From positions 1,302,001 through 1,366,000 of the forward strand of contig NZ_CP060412.1 of assembly GCF_014297575.1 (NCBI RefSeq): a DNA stretch of 64,000 nt, given 5' to 3'. A model generated the notes under the pieces. That model was not told where the DNA came from, did not search any database, and saw only the letters and a program-made list of their open reading frames with translations. Below, piece by piece: positions 49,786-58,999 of this stretch (position 1 is its first letter; every line of letters starts with the position of its first letter). This DNA comes from Dyella telluris. GTDB lineage: Bacteria; Pseudomonadota; Gammaproteobacteria; Xanthomonadales; Rhodanobacteraceae. The translations under genes and the position numbers were made by a program.

Positions 49786-51183
49786 TTACTGGATGGCCGG
49801 GAACGTCGGCTCCACGTCGAGCGTTGCCGCACACACCGAGGCCAGTTCCAGCAGGCGAAGATCCGAGCCGCGCGCACCGACCAGCTGCAACCCAATGGGC
49901 ATGCCATCAGGCAGATAGCCCATGGGAATGTTCACCGCCGGGCAGCCGGCCAGGCTGGCGAAGCTGGTGAGATCGGCCTGCGAGTCGGGTACCGGGCCAT
50001 CGAGCGGGAACGCACCCTGCGGCGTGGTCGGCATCACCAGCACGTCGATCTGCGCAAACAGGCGGCGCATCTTGAGCGTGGCAGCATCCAGCACGCGGTC
50101 GGCGGCGGCGTAATCGGCCGCACTCTTGCCGGCGGCGTAACTCAACAGGCGGCGGAAATGTTCCGAAGCCCGATGGTCGGTATCGGCCAGGTCGGCAGCA
50201 AAGGTGCCGAGCATCTCCGCCTCCATCAACAGCAGGCCGGCGCGACGCGTGCGGGCGAAATCCCAGTCGTCGAAATCCACGGTGCGGCGCTCGCCCAGCT
50301 CGCGCGGCCATTTGTCCAGTGCAGCCTCGAACACGTCCACGACATCACGATGCACGCCAACGGCCGCCAGGTTGGGCAGGAACCCGGCGCGCAGACGGCC
50401 AGGCTCCCAGTCCGGCGGCGACAGCGCCACGCGGCGGCGACGCGAACGGGCGTCATCGGCGTCATAGCCGGCCAGCACCTGCAGCAACACGGTGAGGTCG
50501 TCCGCGCTGCGCGCCAACAGGCCCACGGTATCCAGGCGGCGCGCCGCCGGCACCATGCCGCGCGCCGAAATCTCGCCGTGCGTCGGTTTGAGCGCATAGA
50601 CGCCGCAATAGCTCGCGGGAATGCGCACGGAACCCAGGCTGTCCGACCCGATCGCCGCCACTGCCAGGCCGGCCGCCACGGCCGCTGCCGCGCCACCCGA
50701 CGAACCGCCCGCGGTATAGCCGTGGCGATGCGGATTGTGCGTTGCACCGAAATGCGGATTGTTGGTGACCGCACCCAGCGCACCTTCATCCATGTTGGTC
50801 TTGCCGACCAGCACCGCGCCCGAGGCGCGAAGGCGTGCCACCACATGGGCATCGTCGGCCACCGGCGCACCGCGCCCGGCAAGGCCGGCACTGGTGGACC
50901 AGCCGGCGACGTCGAAATTGTCCTTCAGTGCGATGGGAAGGCCATCCAGCCGGCCGATCACGCCGTCACGCCGCCGGTGCTGTGCTGCCAGCGCCTGCTC
51001 CTGCAGCATGGCCGAGCTGACGTTCACGTAGGCGTTGAGCTGTGGATTGACGCGCTCGATGGCCTCCAGATAGGTCTCGGCCAGTGCCTGCGGCTGGACG
51101 CGCTCCACCGCCAGCCAATGCAACAGCTGGCACATGGTGGCCCGACGCAGGTCACGTTCGCTGATCGGTGGCTGCACACTCAT
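49786..51183 (-). CDS. Amidase signature family enzyme
   Basis: A 465-residue amidase. The catalytic Ser-cisSer-Lys triad is visible: lysine in IALKDNFDV (about residue 85), cis-serine in YTAGGSSGGAAAA and the nucleophile in SDSLGSVRIPAS. The family includes GatA, but no gatB or gatC is adjacent and the glutamine-pocket residues of GatA are not evident, so a general amidase (aryl or aliphatic amide, or peptide amide) is more likely. ATG 51183 has AGGGAAG upstream. The frame remains open far upstream, but there it is antisense to the ETF-QO gene. Confidence 0.9.
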   Translation of the reverse strand: MSVQPPISERDLRRATMCQLLHWLAVERVQPQALAETYLEAIERVNPQLNAYVNVSSAMLQEQALAAQHRRRDGVIGRLDGLPIALKDNFDVAGWSTSAGLAGRGAPVADDAHVVARLRASGAVLVGKTNMDEGALGAVTNNPHFGATHNPHRHGYTAGGSSGGAAAAVAAGLAVAAIGSDSLGSVRIPASYCGVYALKPTHGEISARGMVPAARRLDTVGLLARSADDLTVLLQVLAGYDADDARSRRRRVALSPPDWEPGRLRAGFLPNLAAVGVHRDVVDVFEAALDKWPRELGERRTVDFDDWDFARTRRAGLLLMEAEMLGTFAADLADTDHRASEHFRRLLSYAAGKSAADYAAADRVLDAATLKMRRLFAQIDVLVMPTTPQGAFPLDGPVPDSQADLTSFASLAGCPAVNIPMGYLPDGMPIGLQLVGARGSDLRLLELASVCAATLDVEPTFPAIQ

Positions 51184-51351
51184 GCTCTCTTCCCTGGCTC
51201 CGTCAGATGGGATTATGGCTAATGCAGATGAAGGGATTGCAAGGATCCGGCCACCGTTGCCCCCGGTGGCCCGAACCCGGACAATGCCGCTTTGCCCGTT
51301 CCATACGTCTGGGAACGGTATTCGAGCCGCCCTAGCCCGTTGGAGTCCGCC

Positions 51352-52971
51352 ATGAGCGACCGCGAAATCATGGAATACGACGTCGTCGTCGTTGGCGCAG
51401 GCCCTGCCGGGCTGGCGTTCGCCATCCGCCTGAAGCAGCTGAAGCCGGAAACGAGCGTCTGCGTCATTGAAAAGGCCTCCACCATCGGTGCGCAGATTCT
51501 GTCGGGCGCGGTGATTGAGCCGCAGCCGCTGGACGCGCTGCTGCCGGGCTGGCGCGACAATCCGCCGCCGATCTGCGTGCCGGCCACCGAGGACGAGTTC
51601 TGGCTGCTGAGCAAGACCGGCGGGCGCAAGCTGCCGGTGCCCCCGGGCATGAACAACCACGGCAACTTCATTGTGTCGCTGGGCGCCATGTGCGCCTGGC
51701 TGGCACCGCAGGCCGAAGCGCTGGGCGTGGACGTGTTCCCGGGCTTTGCCGCCGCCGACAACGTCTACAACGACGACGGCTCCGTGGCCGGTGTGCGCAT
51801 CGGCGACATGGGCGTGGCGAAGGACGGCTCGCACAAGGCCGGCTACACGCAGGGCATCGACATCAAGGCCAAGGTCACCGTGCTGGCCGAAGGTGCCCGC
51901 GGCAGCCTCACCAAGCAGCTGATCAAGCGCTTCGCGCTGGACAAGGACAGCGACCCCCAGGGCTACTCCATCGGCATCAAGGAGCTCTGGCAGGTGCCTG
52001 CCGGGCGCGTGCAGCCGGGCAAGATCGTGCACAGCTTCGGCTGGCCCGCCGACAGCCACACCTACGGCGGCAGCTTCCTGTATCACCTGGACAAGGACCG
52101 CATCGCGCTGGGCTACGTCAGCGGCCTGGATTACAGCGACCCGAACTACCAGCCGTGGGAAGCCTTCCAGCAGTGGAAGAACCACCCCTCGGTGAAGTCG
52201 CTGCTCGAAGGCGGCACCATTCTTTCCGCCGGCGCGCGCGCCATCGTCACGGGCGGCTACCAGTCCCTGCCCAAGGTGGAGATGCCCGGCGCCCTGCTCA
52301 TCGGTGACACCGCCGGCCTGCTCAACGTGCCCAAGATCAAGGGCACCCACCAGGCGATCAAGAGCGGCATGCTCGCCGCCGAACACCTGGTGGCGAACGA
52401 TCTCAACCCGGCCGGCTTCGACGCCAAGCTGCGCGCCTCCGACGTGATGGCGGAACTGAAGAAGGTCCGCAACGTCAAACCCGGCTTCAAGAAGGGCCTG
52501 TGGTTCGGCATGTTGAACGCCGCATGGGAAACCGCCCTCGGCGGCGCGTCGCCGTGGACCCTGAAGAACAAGGCCGACTGGTCGAGCCTGCACAAGCTCG
52601 GCGCGCAGGAGGAACCCAAGCGCGACTACGTGCTGCCACGCGAACTGCCCCCGCGCGATCGCCTGGCCGGCGTCTACTTCGCCGCCACCGAGCACGACGA
52701 AGACCAGCCCATCCACCTGCACGTGGCCGACACCAACGTGTGCGTGACCCGGTGCACCGTGGAATACGGCAATCCCTGCACCCGCTTCTGCCCCGCCGGC
52801 GTCTACGAGATCGTCGACGAAGCCAAGCCCGATGGCAGCAACGGCAAGCGCCTGCAGATCAACGCCGCCAACTGCGTGCACTGCAAGACCTGCGACATCA
52901 AGGACCCCTACCAGATCATCAACTGGGTGACGCCGGAAGGCGGTTCGGGGCCGAATTACCAGAACCTCTGA
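51352..52971 (+). CDS. Electron transfer flavoprotein-ubiquinone oxidoreductase
   Basis: A 539-residue membrane-associated flavoprotein that passes electrons from ETF to ubiquinone. The FAD motif is VVVGAGPAGLAFAIRL near residue 12. A hydrophobic quinone-side loop and GYVSGLDYSDPNYQPWEAFQ follow. The C-terminal 4Fe-4S site uses cysteines in CTRFCP and CVHCKTCDIKDP. It closes the electron route from FadE through ETF. ATG 51352 has GGAG upstream. etfB and etfA lie 4.3 kb downstream, separated by two polysaccharide genes. Confidence 0.95.
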   Translation: MSDREIMEYDVVVVGAGPAGLAFAIRLKQLKPETSVCVIEKASTIGAQILSGAVIEPQPLDALLPGWRDNPPPICVPATEDEFWLLSKTGGRKLPVPPGMNNHGNFIVSLGAMCAWLAPQAEALGVDVFPGFAAADNVYNDDGSVAGVRIGDMGVAKDGSHKAGYTQGIDIKAKVTVLAEGARGSLTKQLIKRFALDKDSDPQGYSIGIKELWQVPAGRVQPGKIVHSFGWPADSHTYGGSFLYHLDKDRIALGYVSGLDYSDPNYQPWEAFQQWKNHPSVKSLLEGGTILSAGARAIVTGGYQSLPKVEMPGALLIGDTAGLLNVPKIKGTHQAIKSGMLAAEHLVANDLNPAGFDAKLRASDVMAELKKVRNVKPGFKKGLWFGMLNAAWETALGGASPWTLKNKADWSSLHKLGAQEEPKRDYVLPRELPPRDRLAGVYFAATEHDEDQPIHLHVADTNVCVTRCTVEYGNPCTRFCPAGVYEIVDEAKPDGSNGKRLQINAANCVHCKTCDIKDPYQIINWVTPEGGSGPNYQNL

Positions 52972-53052
52972 TACGAGGATAGTGCGCTGTCCGCTCGACT
53001 GACATGGCGATTCAAGCGCCTGCATTACACGCTGCAACGGATTCGTAGCAGC

Positions 53053-55068
53053 GTGGCGTTGCGTGGCTGGCGGGGAACGCTGGCCCGGATGAGGCAGGAA
53101 TTCGAGCGTCGTCCCGCGCTCGATGATTCGTTGCAGGTGGCTCCACTAGACGTGCCGTTCGAGCCATTCTCGCTGCCAACCAGCGAATGTCCTCAGGTTT
53201 CTGTAGTCATTCCGGTCTACGGCAAACTGCCTTACACGGTGGCCTGTCTTCGCTCACTTCAGCGACACGCGCCTGACGCTGCTTTCGAACTCATCGTGGT
53301 CGATGATGCTTCACCTGACGACAGCGCCGCGTCGCTGGCTCGGATCGAAGGGCTGAGGTTGCTGTCCAATGAAACCAATCTGGGCTTCATCGGCAGTTGC
53401 AACGCAGGTGCCCAGGTGGCACGCGGCGAGTTCCTGCTTTTCCTCAACAACGACACGCAAGTTCTGCCCCAGTGGCTCGATGGCCTGCTGGCCTGCTTTG
53501 CCGAGCAGGCAGACTGCGGCATTGCCGGCAGCAAGCTGGTCTATCCGGACGGGAGATTGCAGGAAGCGGGCGGGCTCGTGTTTGCCGACGGCGGCTGCTG
53601 GAATGCAGGCCGGTTCGAGCAACGTGACGCACCGGCCTGGCAATGCCGTCGCGAGGTCGACTATGTCAGCGGTGCATCCCTGCTAATCCGCAAGGAAGTG
53701 TTCCTTCGGGTTGGTGGTTTTGACACTCGCTACGCCCCCGCCTACTACGAAGACACCGACCTTGCCTTCGCGGTGCGCCAGCTTGGCCTGAAGGTTTACT
53801 ACGAGCCGGCAAGCGTGATTGCGCACTACGAGGGCATCAGTGCTGGCACCGACCTGGCATCGGGCATGAAACGCCATCAGGCGCCGAACCAGGCCAAGTT
53901 CTTGGCCAAGTGGGAAACGGCCCTTGCCAGCCAACCGCCCCCAGGAACCGCATTGGCACAGGCCCTCCGCTGGCGTCGCCGTGGACGCGTACTGGTTGCG
54001 GACAGCATGACGCCGGACCCCACCCGCGATTCAGGCTCGCTGCGGCTCTGCGCCATACTCAAGTTGTTGGCCGCCCAAGGCTGGAGCACCAGCTTCCTGC
54101 CCGATGACGGCAGCGCCAGCGAAAGCGAAATCCGCATGCTGGGAACACTTGGCACGGAAGTGCTGTGCCGCCCCTGGGTCTCCAACCTGCCGACGTGGCT
54201 GCGCGAACATGGCCCCGAACTGAACGCGGTGATCCTGTGCCGGCATACCGTCGCAGGGCAATATGCTGCTCTCGTACGCAAATACGCCCCGCAGGCCCGC
54301 CTGGTGTTCGACACTGTGGACCTGCACTTCCTGCGCGAACAACGCGCGGCAGAACTGAGTGGCAACTCCTCGCTGGCGCGACAGGCGCAGGCATCACGCA
54401 AGAGTGAACTGGCCCTCATCAGAGAGGCTGACATAACCTTTGTGGTGAGCCCGCACGAGCAGGCCCTGCTGGCGCTGGAACTGCCAGCGGCCCGCGTGGA
54501 ACTGCTGTCCAACATCCACGACGTATACGGCTGCCGCCGCCCGTACACCGAGCGGCGCGACCTGGTTTTCATCGGCGGCGTTGGCCACCCGCCCAACGCC
54601 GACGCCGTGCGCTGGATTGCCAGCGAAATCCTGCCCGTGCTGCGTAGCCGCATACCCGACATACGCATCCACGTCCTGGGCGACATAACCGAGGAAGCGA
54701 AGCGCGAACTGGCCGTTCCGGGTCTGGAGTTGCACGGCCGTGTCCCCGACCTGACGCCATGGCTTGACGGCGCACTCGCCTCGCTCGCCCCTCTTCGTTT
54801 TGGCGCCGGGGTGAAGGGCAAGATCAACATGGCAATGGGCCATGGCCTGCCGGTGATTGCAACGAGAATTGCAATTGAAGGCATGCAGTTGGAACCCGGT
54901 GTCGACGTGCTCGTGGCGGAAGATCCGGCCGATTTTGCCGTCGAAGCCTCGCGCCTAGCGTCTGACGAGGGTTTGTGGACGGTTTTGTCACGCAACGGCC
55001 TTCGCAACGTGGATGAGCACTTCTCGCCCCGTGTTGCTGCGGCCACCCTTCACCGCGTACTGGATTGA
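53053..55068 (+). CDS. Two-domain glycosyltransferase (GT2-GT4 fusion)
   Basis: At least 671 residues. The N-terminal GT2 domain (about 45-280) has VSVVIPVYGKLPYTVACL, VVDDASPDD, FLNNDTQVLP and YYEDTDLAF. The C-terminal domain (about 310-670) is a GT-B type transferase with VFIGGVGHPPNADAV and a donor-site region GAGVKGKINMAMGHGLPVI. It probably builds a surface polysaccharide repeat. The GTG at 53053 has no ribosome site. Coding-like sequence in the same frame continues upstream (LTWRFKRLHYTLQRIRSSV), and a CTG at 52987 has GAGGA seven bases ahead, so the true start may be that rare CTG. It lies directly behind ETF-QO. Confidence 0.85.
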   Translation: MALRGWRGTLARMRQEFERRPALDDSLQVAPLDVPFEPFSLPTSECPQVSVVIPVYGKLPYTVACLRSLQRHAPDAAFELIVVDDASPDDSAASLARIEGLRLLSNETNLGFIGSCNAGAQVARGEFLLFLNNDTQVLPQWLDGLLACFAEQADCGIAGSKLVYPDGRLQEAGGLVFADGGCWNAGRFEQRDAPAWQCRREVDYVSGASLLIRKEVFLRVGGFDTRYAPAYYEDTDLAFAVRQLGLKVYYEPASVIAHYEGISAGTDLASGMKRHQAPNQAKFLAKWETALASQPPPGTALAQALRWRRRGRVLVADSMTPDPTRDSGSLRLCAILKLLAAQGWSTSFLPDDGSASESEIRMLGTLGTEVLCRPWVSNLPTWLREHGPELNAVILCRHTVAGQYAALVRKYAPQARLVFDTVDLHFLREQRAAELSGNSSLARQAQASRKSELALIREADITFVVSPHEQALLALELPAARVELLSNIHDVYGCRRPYTERRDLVFIGGVGHPPNADAVRWIASEILPVLRSRIPDIRIHVLGDITEEAKRELAVPGLELHGRVPDLTPWLDGALASLAPLRFGAGVKGKINMAMGHGLPVIATRIAIEGMQLEPGVDVLVAEDPADFAVEASRLASDEGLWTVLSRNGLRNVDEHFSPRVAAATLHRVLD

Positions 55069-55117
55069 CCCGCTCCGCCGCAACGGGGACCATGCCTGGG
55101 CCACCGGGATAACGTGT

Positions 55118-57175
55118 ATGCCGCTCTTCGATCTCGCCAAACGCCAAGTCTTCCAGCTGCTGCGCGCGGGCTTCCGCCTGATGCCCATGCCGGTGGCGAC
55201 ACGTGATCGCTGGAGGCAGCGTTTCCTGGATCGCTACGCGGGCATGGTGCCCACGGGACCACGCGGACGTGCGCCTGTCGGAAGCTCACGCCGCCCGCTG
55301 CAGCGTGCAGTGGAGCACGCCATCGGTCATGTGCCGCGTCGCAAGGAGCCACTGCCATCACCGCTTCCGGCGACGTTGGTTGCCTTCTATCTGCCGCAGT
55401 TCCACGCGATTCCAGAGAACGATACATGGTGGGGCGCGGGCTTTACTGAGTGGCGCAATGTGACCCGTGCGCTCCCGCAGTACGAGGGCCATGCACAACC
55501 TCGGCTACCCAGTGAGTTGGGTTTTTACGACCTGCGCCAGCAGGACGTAATGCGCAAGCAGATGCAACTCGCACGCGAGTATGGCATCGGAGCTTTCTGC
55601 ACCTACTTCTACTGGTTTGCCGGCACGACACTGCTGGAGGCGCCTCTGCGCCAATGGCTTGCCAGTGCTGATCTCGACCTGCCCATCTGCCTGTGCTGGG
55701 CGAACGAAAACTGGTCGCGACGCTGGGATGGACGCGCGGAAGACGTCTTGATTGGCCAGCAACACAGTGCGGAGGACGACCTAGCCTTCATTGCACATGT
55801 CGCCGCCTACCTGAAGGATCCGCGCTACCTTCGGGTCGAAGGCAAGCCGATGCTGCTGGTGTATCGCCCCGGCCTGCTGCCGTCGCCCGAGGAAACAGCC
55901 GTGCGCTGGCGCGCGTGGTGCCGGGACAACGGCATAGGTGAGATCCACCTTGCCTATGTGCAGAGTTTCGATCGCGTCGACCCGGCCAGCATCGGCTTCG
56001 ACGCAGCGGTGGAATTCCCGCCGAACAACACCTCGTTGAATCCAATCACCAGCGAACAACAGCTGATCAATCCGGACTTCGCTGGCGACGTGCTCGACTG
56101 GCGCGAACTCGTGCGTAACGCCACGGGCGCCGCCAAGCCCAGCTATGTGCTATATCCGAGCGTCAATCCGGGCTGGGACAACGAACCGCGTCGGAGCGGC
56201 CGCGGCCGCGTGCTGGCCCATGCATCGCCACGCGCCTATCGGGACTGGCTGCGTCATGCGGTGTCCGTGGCCCAGGCACGCTCGCCGCGCACGCCGATGG
56301 TCTTCATCAACGCGTGGAACGAGTGGGCCGAAGGCGCCGTGCTGGAGCCCGATGTACGTCTCGGGTACGCCTGGCTGGATGCCACCCGTGCCGCACTGCT
56401 GCCGTCGCGTGAAGGCACGGACAAGCGCCCCTGCGCCGTCGTGCACGCGTGGTACGCCGAAGTGCTCGATGACGTGATCCCGAGCTTGAATGCCAGTGCG
56501 CTCAACTGGCGGCTCGTCATCACAACGGCACCTGAACGCGAGCGCGACATCCGGACTCGGCTGAAGGCCCTCGGGGTCGATGCGGAAATCCATGTCTTCG
56601 AGAACCGTGGACGCGATATATTGCCCTTCCTCCACGTCGCCGACCGATTGCTCAACGAAGGCGTCGACGTCGTCCTCAAGCTGCACACGAAGCAGTCGGT
56701 GCATCGAGAGGACGGCTCGCAGTGGCGTGACGAATTGCTACACAGTCTGACCGCCGCTAACCGCGCCTCGCGCATCGTGGAAGCCTTCGCCAGGAATCCA
56801 CAGCTGGGGCTGGTTACGCCAGAGGGCCATTCGCAGCCGTTGGAGCATTTCTGGGGCGCCAACGAGACGAACGTCCGTGCACTCTGCGTCAGGCTTGGCC
56901 TTTCCCAGCCCGCGCCCGGCAGCGAGTTCGTCGCCGGAAGCATGTTCTGGGTCCGCCTTGCTGCGCTTCGCCCGCTGCTCGACGCTCATATGGCGCCTTG
57001 GGAGTTCGAGCACGAAGCAGGCCAGATCGATGGGACGACGGCTCACGCTGTGGAACGCCTCTTCTCTCTGGCAACATTGTCCGCTGGCTTCGCCACATCG
57101 GATGCCGCCCGCCTGTGCGGCCTGGCTCCGGGCGCGCCCCATAGGCCTTATCCGTATGCCCGAAGGACGCGTTAA
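55118..57175 (+). CDS. WbsX-type / GH99-like protein with C-terminal RgpF domain
   Basis: A 685-residue protein. Residues about 85-430 fit the glycosyltransferase WbsX family (GH99-like): LVAFYLPQFHAIPENDTWWG, FTEWRNV, CWANENWSRRWDG and FINAWNEWAEGAVLEPD. Residues about 435-670 fit the rhamnan-synthesis F (RgpF) family: VHAWYAEVLDDVIP, FENRGRDILPFLHV, LKLHTKQSVH and LVTPEGH. Both are usual in O-antigen or capsule clusters that contain rhamnose, which fits the rml genes 4 kb downstream. ATG 55118 lies 49 bases behind the previous gene, and GGGAT precedes it. Confidence 0.85.
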   Translation: MPLFDLAKRQVFQLLRAGFRLMPMPVATRDRWRQRFLDRYAGMVPTGPRGRAPVGSSRRPLQRAVEHAIGHVPRRKEPLPSPLPATLVAFYLPQFHAIPENDTWWGAGFTEWRNVTRALPQYEGHAQPRLPSELGFYDLRQQDVMRKQMQLAREYGIGAFCTYFYWFAGTTLLEAPLRQWLASADLDLPICLCWANENWSRRWDGRAEDVLIGQQHSAEDDLAFIAHVAAYLKDPRYLRVEGKPMLLVYRPGLLPSPEETAVRWRAWCRDNGIGEIHLAYVQSFDRVDPASIGFDAAVEFPPNNTSLNPITSEQQLINPDFAGDVLDWRELVRNATGAAKPSYVLYPSVNPGWDNEPRRSGRGRVLAHASPRAYRDWLRHAVSVAQARSPRTPMVFINAWNEWAEGAVLEPDVRLGYAWLDATRAALLPSREGTDKRPCAVVHAWYAEVLDDVIPSLNASALNWRLVITTAPERERDIRTRLKALGVDAEIHVFENRGRDILPFLHVADRLLNEGVDVVLKLHTKQSVHREDGSQWRDELLHSLTAANRASRIVEAFARNPQLGLVTPEGHSQPLEHFWGANETNVRALCVRLGLSQPAPGSEFVAGSMFWVRLAALRPLLDAHMAPWEFEHEAGQIDGTTAHAVERLFSLATLSAGFATSDAARLCGLAPGAPHRPYPYARRTR

Positions 57176-57205
57176 GCGCCTGTTTTCTTTGACTTTATTG
57201 GCGTA

Positions 57206-57235
57206 TTCATACAAATGTTTGAAGCCGAGTAGAAT
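57206..57235 (+). promoter_or_regulatory. Putative promoter of etfBA
   Basis: TTCATA (57206-57211), 18 bases, TAGAAT (57230-57235), 48 bases before etfB. A TTGACT at 57189 with TACAAA 15 bases on is an alternative. This 107-base gap is AT-rich compared with both flanks. Confidence 0.45.
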
Positions 57236-57282
57236 GTCTTTTTTTCTGCCCGCGCGGCGGCTTATTAGTTAAGGACCCACCG

Positions 57283-58029
57283 ATGAAGATTATTGTTGGC
57301 TACAAGCGCGTCGTGGACTACAACGTCCGCATCCAGGTGAAACCCGATGGCACCGGCGTCGTGACCGATGGTGTGAAGCTTTCCGCCAACCCGTTCGACG
57401 ACATCGCACTGGAAGAAGCCCTGCGCCTGCGCGAAAAGGGTGTGGCCGAAGAAGTCGTAGTGGTCGGCATCGGCCCAGCGGACCTCACTGCACACTTGCG
57501 CAACGGACTCGCCATGGGTGCCAACCGCGCCATCCATGTAGTGACTACTGACGCCGTGCAGCCGCTTACCGCCGCCCGCATCTTCCAGAAGCTGATCGAA
57601 AAGGAGCAACCGGGCCTGGTCATCCTCGGCAAGCAGGCTATCGACGATGACGCCAACCAGACCGGCCAAATGCTGGCCGCTCTCTGGGACCGTCCGCAGG
57701 CCACCTTCGCCAGCAAGGTCGAGATCACCGATGGCAAGGCCACGGTCACCCGTGAAGTCGACGCCGGCCTGGAAGTTATCGAGGCGGAACTGCCGGCCGT
57801 GATCACCACCGACCTGCGCCTCAACGAGCCGCGCTTCATCAAGCTGCCGGACATCATGAAGGCCAAGTCCAAGCCGATCGACACCATCGAGTTCGGCTCG
57901 CTCGGGGTGGAAGCCAACGACCATCTCAAGACCACGCACTACGCCGCGCCGGCCAAGCGCAGCAAGGGCGTGATGGTGAAGGATGCGGCCGAACTGGTCG
58001 CGGCGCTGAAGCAGAAGGGTCTGCTTTAA
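57283..58029 (+). CDS. etfB: Electron transfer flavoprotein subunit beta
   Basis: A 248-residue subunit of the soluble ETF heterodimer that accepts electrons from acyl-CoA dehydrogenases. The start MKIIVGYKRVVDYNVRIQVK, the segment NPFDDIALEEALRL and the AMP-binding ILGKQAIDDDANQTGQ are diagnostic of EtfB. It is followed by etfA after 22 bases with a good ribosome site (AAGGAGA). Works with ETF-QO encoded at 51352-52971. Confidence 0.96.
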   Translation: MKIIVGYKRVVDYNVRIQVKPDGTGVVTDGVKLSANPFDDIALEEALRLREKGVAEEVVVVGIGPADLTAHLRNGLAMGANRAIHVVTTDAVQPLTAARIFQKLIEKEQPGLVILGKQAIDDDANQTGQMLAALWDRPQATFASKVEITDGKATVTREVDAGLEVIEAELPAVITTDLRLNEPRFIKLPDIMKAKSKPIDTIEFGSLGVEANDHLKTTHYAAPAKRSKGVMVKDAAELVAALKQKGLL

Positions 58030-58051
58030 GCAGCCTCAAGGAGATAACGAC

Positions 58052-58993
58052 ATGTCCAAGATCCTCGTCATCGCCGAACACCTGGACGGCAAGCTCAATT
58101 CTTCTACCGCACGCGCCGTAAGCGCCGCCGCGGCGATCAAGCCTGAAGCCATCGACGTGCTGGTGCTGGCCGACAACGTCAGTGCCATTGCCGCCGATGC
58201 GGCAATGATCGAAAGCGTGAGCCGCGTGCTCACCATCGCCCGCGCCGAGAACGCGCACCCACTGGCCGCCGTGCTGGCACCGCAGATCGCCAAGGCCGCC
58301 GCCGGTTACAGCCACGTCTTCGCCCCGTCGACCACATTCGGCAAGGACGTGCTGCCGCGCGTCGCCGCTCTGCTTGGCGTCGCCCAGGTCAGCGACGTGA
58401 TGAGCGTTGAAGGCGCCCACACCTTCAAGCGCCCGATCTACGCGGGCAACGCAATCATCACCGTCGAAGCCGATGCGAACAGCACCGTGGTAGCCACCAT
58501 CCGCACGGCGTCCTGGGCTGCTGCCGCGAGCGGTGCGAACAGCGCGCCAGTGGAAGCCCTGAACATCGATGTCGCACTGCCCTCGCATTCCCGCTTCGTC
58601 GAACTGCAGTCGGGCAAGAGCGATCGCCCAGACCTGCAGAGCGCAAGCAAGGTCGTGTCGGGTGGCCGTGGCGTGGGCTCGAAGGAGAACTTCGAGATCA
58701 TCTTCAAGTTCGCCGACAAGATCGGCGCAGCCGTAGGTGCCTCGCGCGCAGCCGTCGACGCTGGCTACGTGCCGAGCGACCTGCAGGTGGGTCAGACCGG
58801 CAAGATCATCGCCCCCGAGCTGTACATGGCGATCGGTATTTCCGGCGCGATCCAGCATCTCACAGGCATCAAGGACGCCGGCACCATCGTCGCCATCAAC
58901 AAGGACGGCGAGGCGCCGATCTTCGAGATTGCCGACATCGGGCTGGTGGGCGATCTGTTCAAGATCATCCCGGAACTCGAACAAGCGCTTTGA
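58052..58993 (+). CDS. etfA: Electron transfer flavoprotein subunit alpha
   Basis: A 313-residue ETF subunit that binds FAD in its C-terminal domain: [36 protein letters not shown] and [15 protein letters not shown] are the classical FAD contacts. The N-terminal domain packs against EtfB. Its stop lies six bases before xanA, so a transcript may run from etfB into the sugar-nucleotide genes. In Xanthomonas, etfA is a fixed border of the LPS gene cluster. Confidence 0.97.
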   Translation: MSKILVIAEHLDGKLNSSTARAVSAAAAIKPEAIDVLVLADNVSAIAADAAMIESVSRVLTIARAENAHPLAAVLAPQIAKAAAGYSHVFAPSTTFGKDVLPRVAALLGVAQVSDVMSVEGAHTFKRPIYAGNAIITVEADANSTVVATIRTASWAAAASGANSAPVEALNIDVALPSHSRFVELQSGKSDRPDLQSASKVVSGGRGVGSKENFEIIFKFADKIGAAVGASRAAVDAGYVPSDLQVGQTGKIIAPELYMAIGISGAIQHLTGIKDAGTIVAINKDGEAPIFEIADIGLVGDLFKIIPELEQAL

Positions 58994-58999
58994 TGCCCG

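Noticed and set aside
51184..53037. Upstream extension of the amidase frame to a protein of over 1000 residues
   Set aside because: The extension is antisense to the ETF-QO gene and low in complexity. ATG 51183 has a good ribosome site and gives the normal amidase length.
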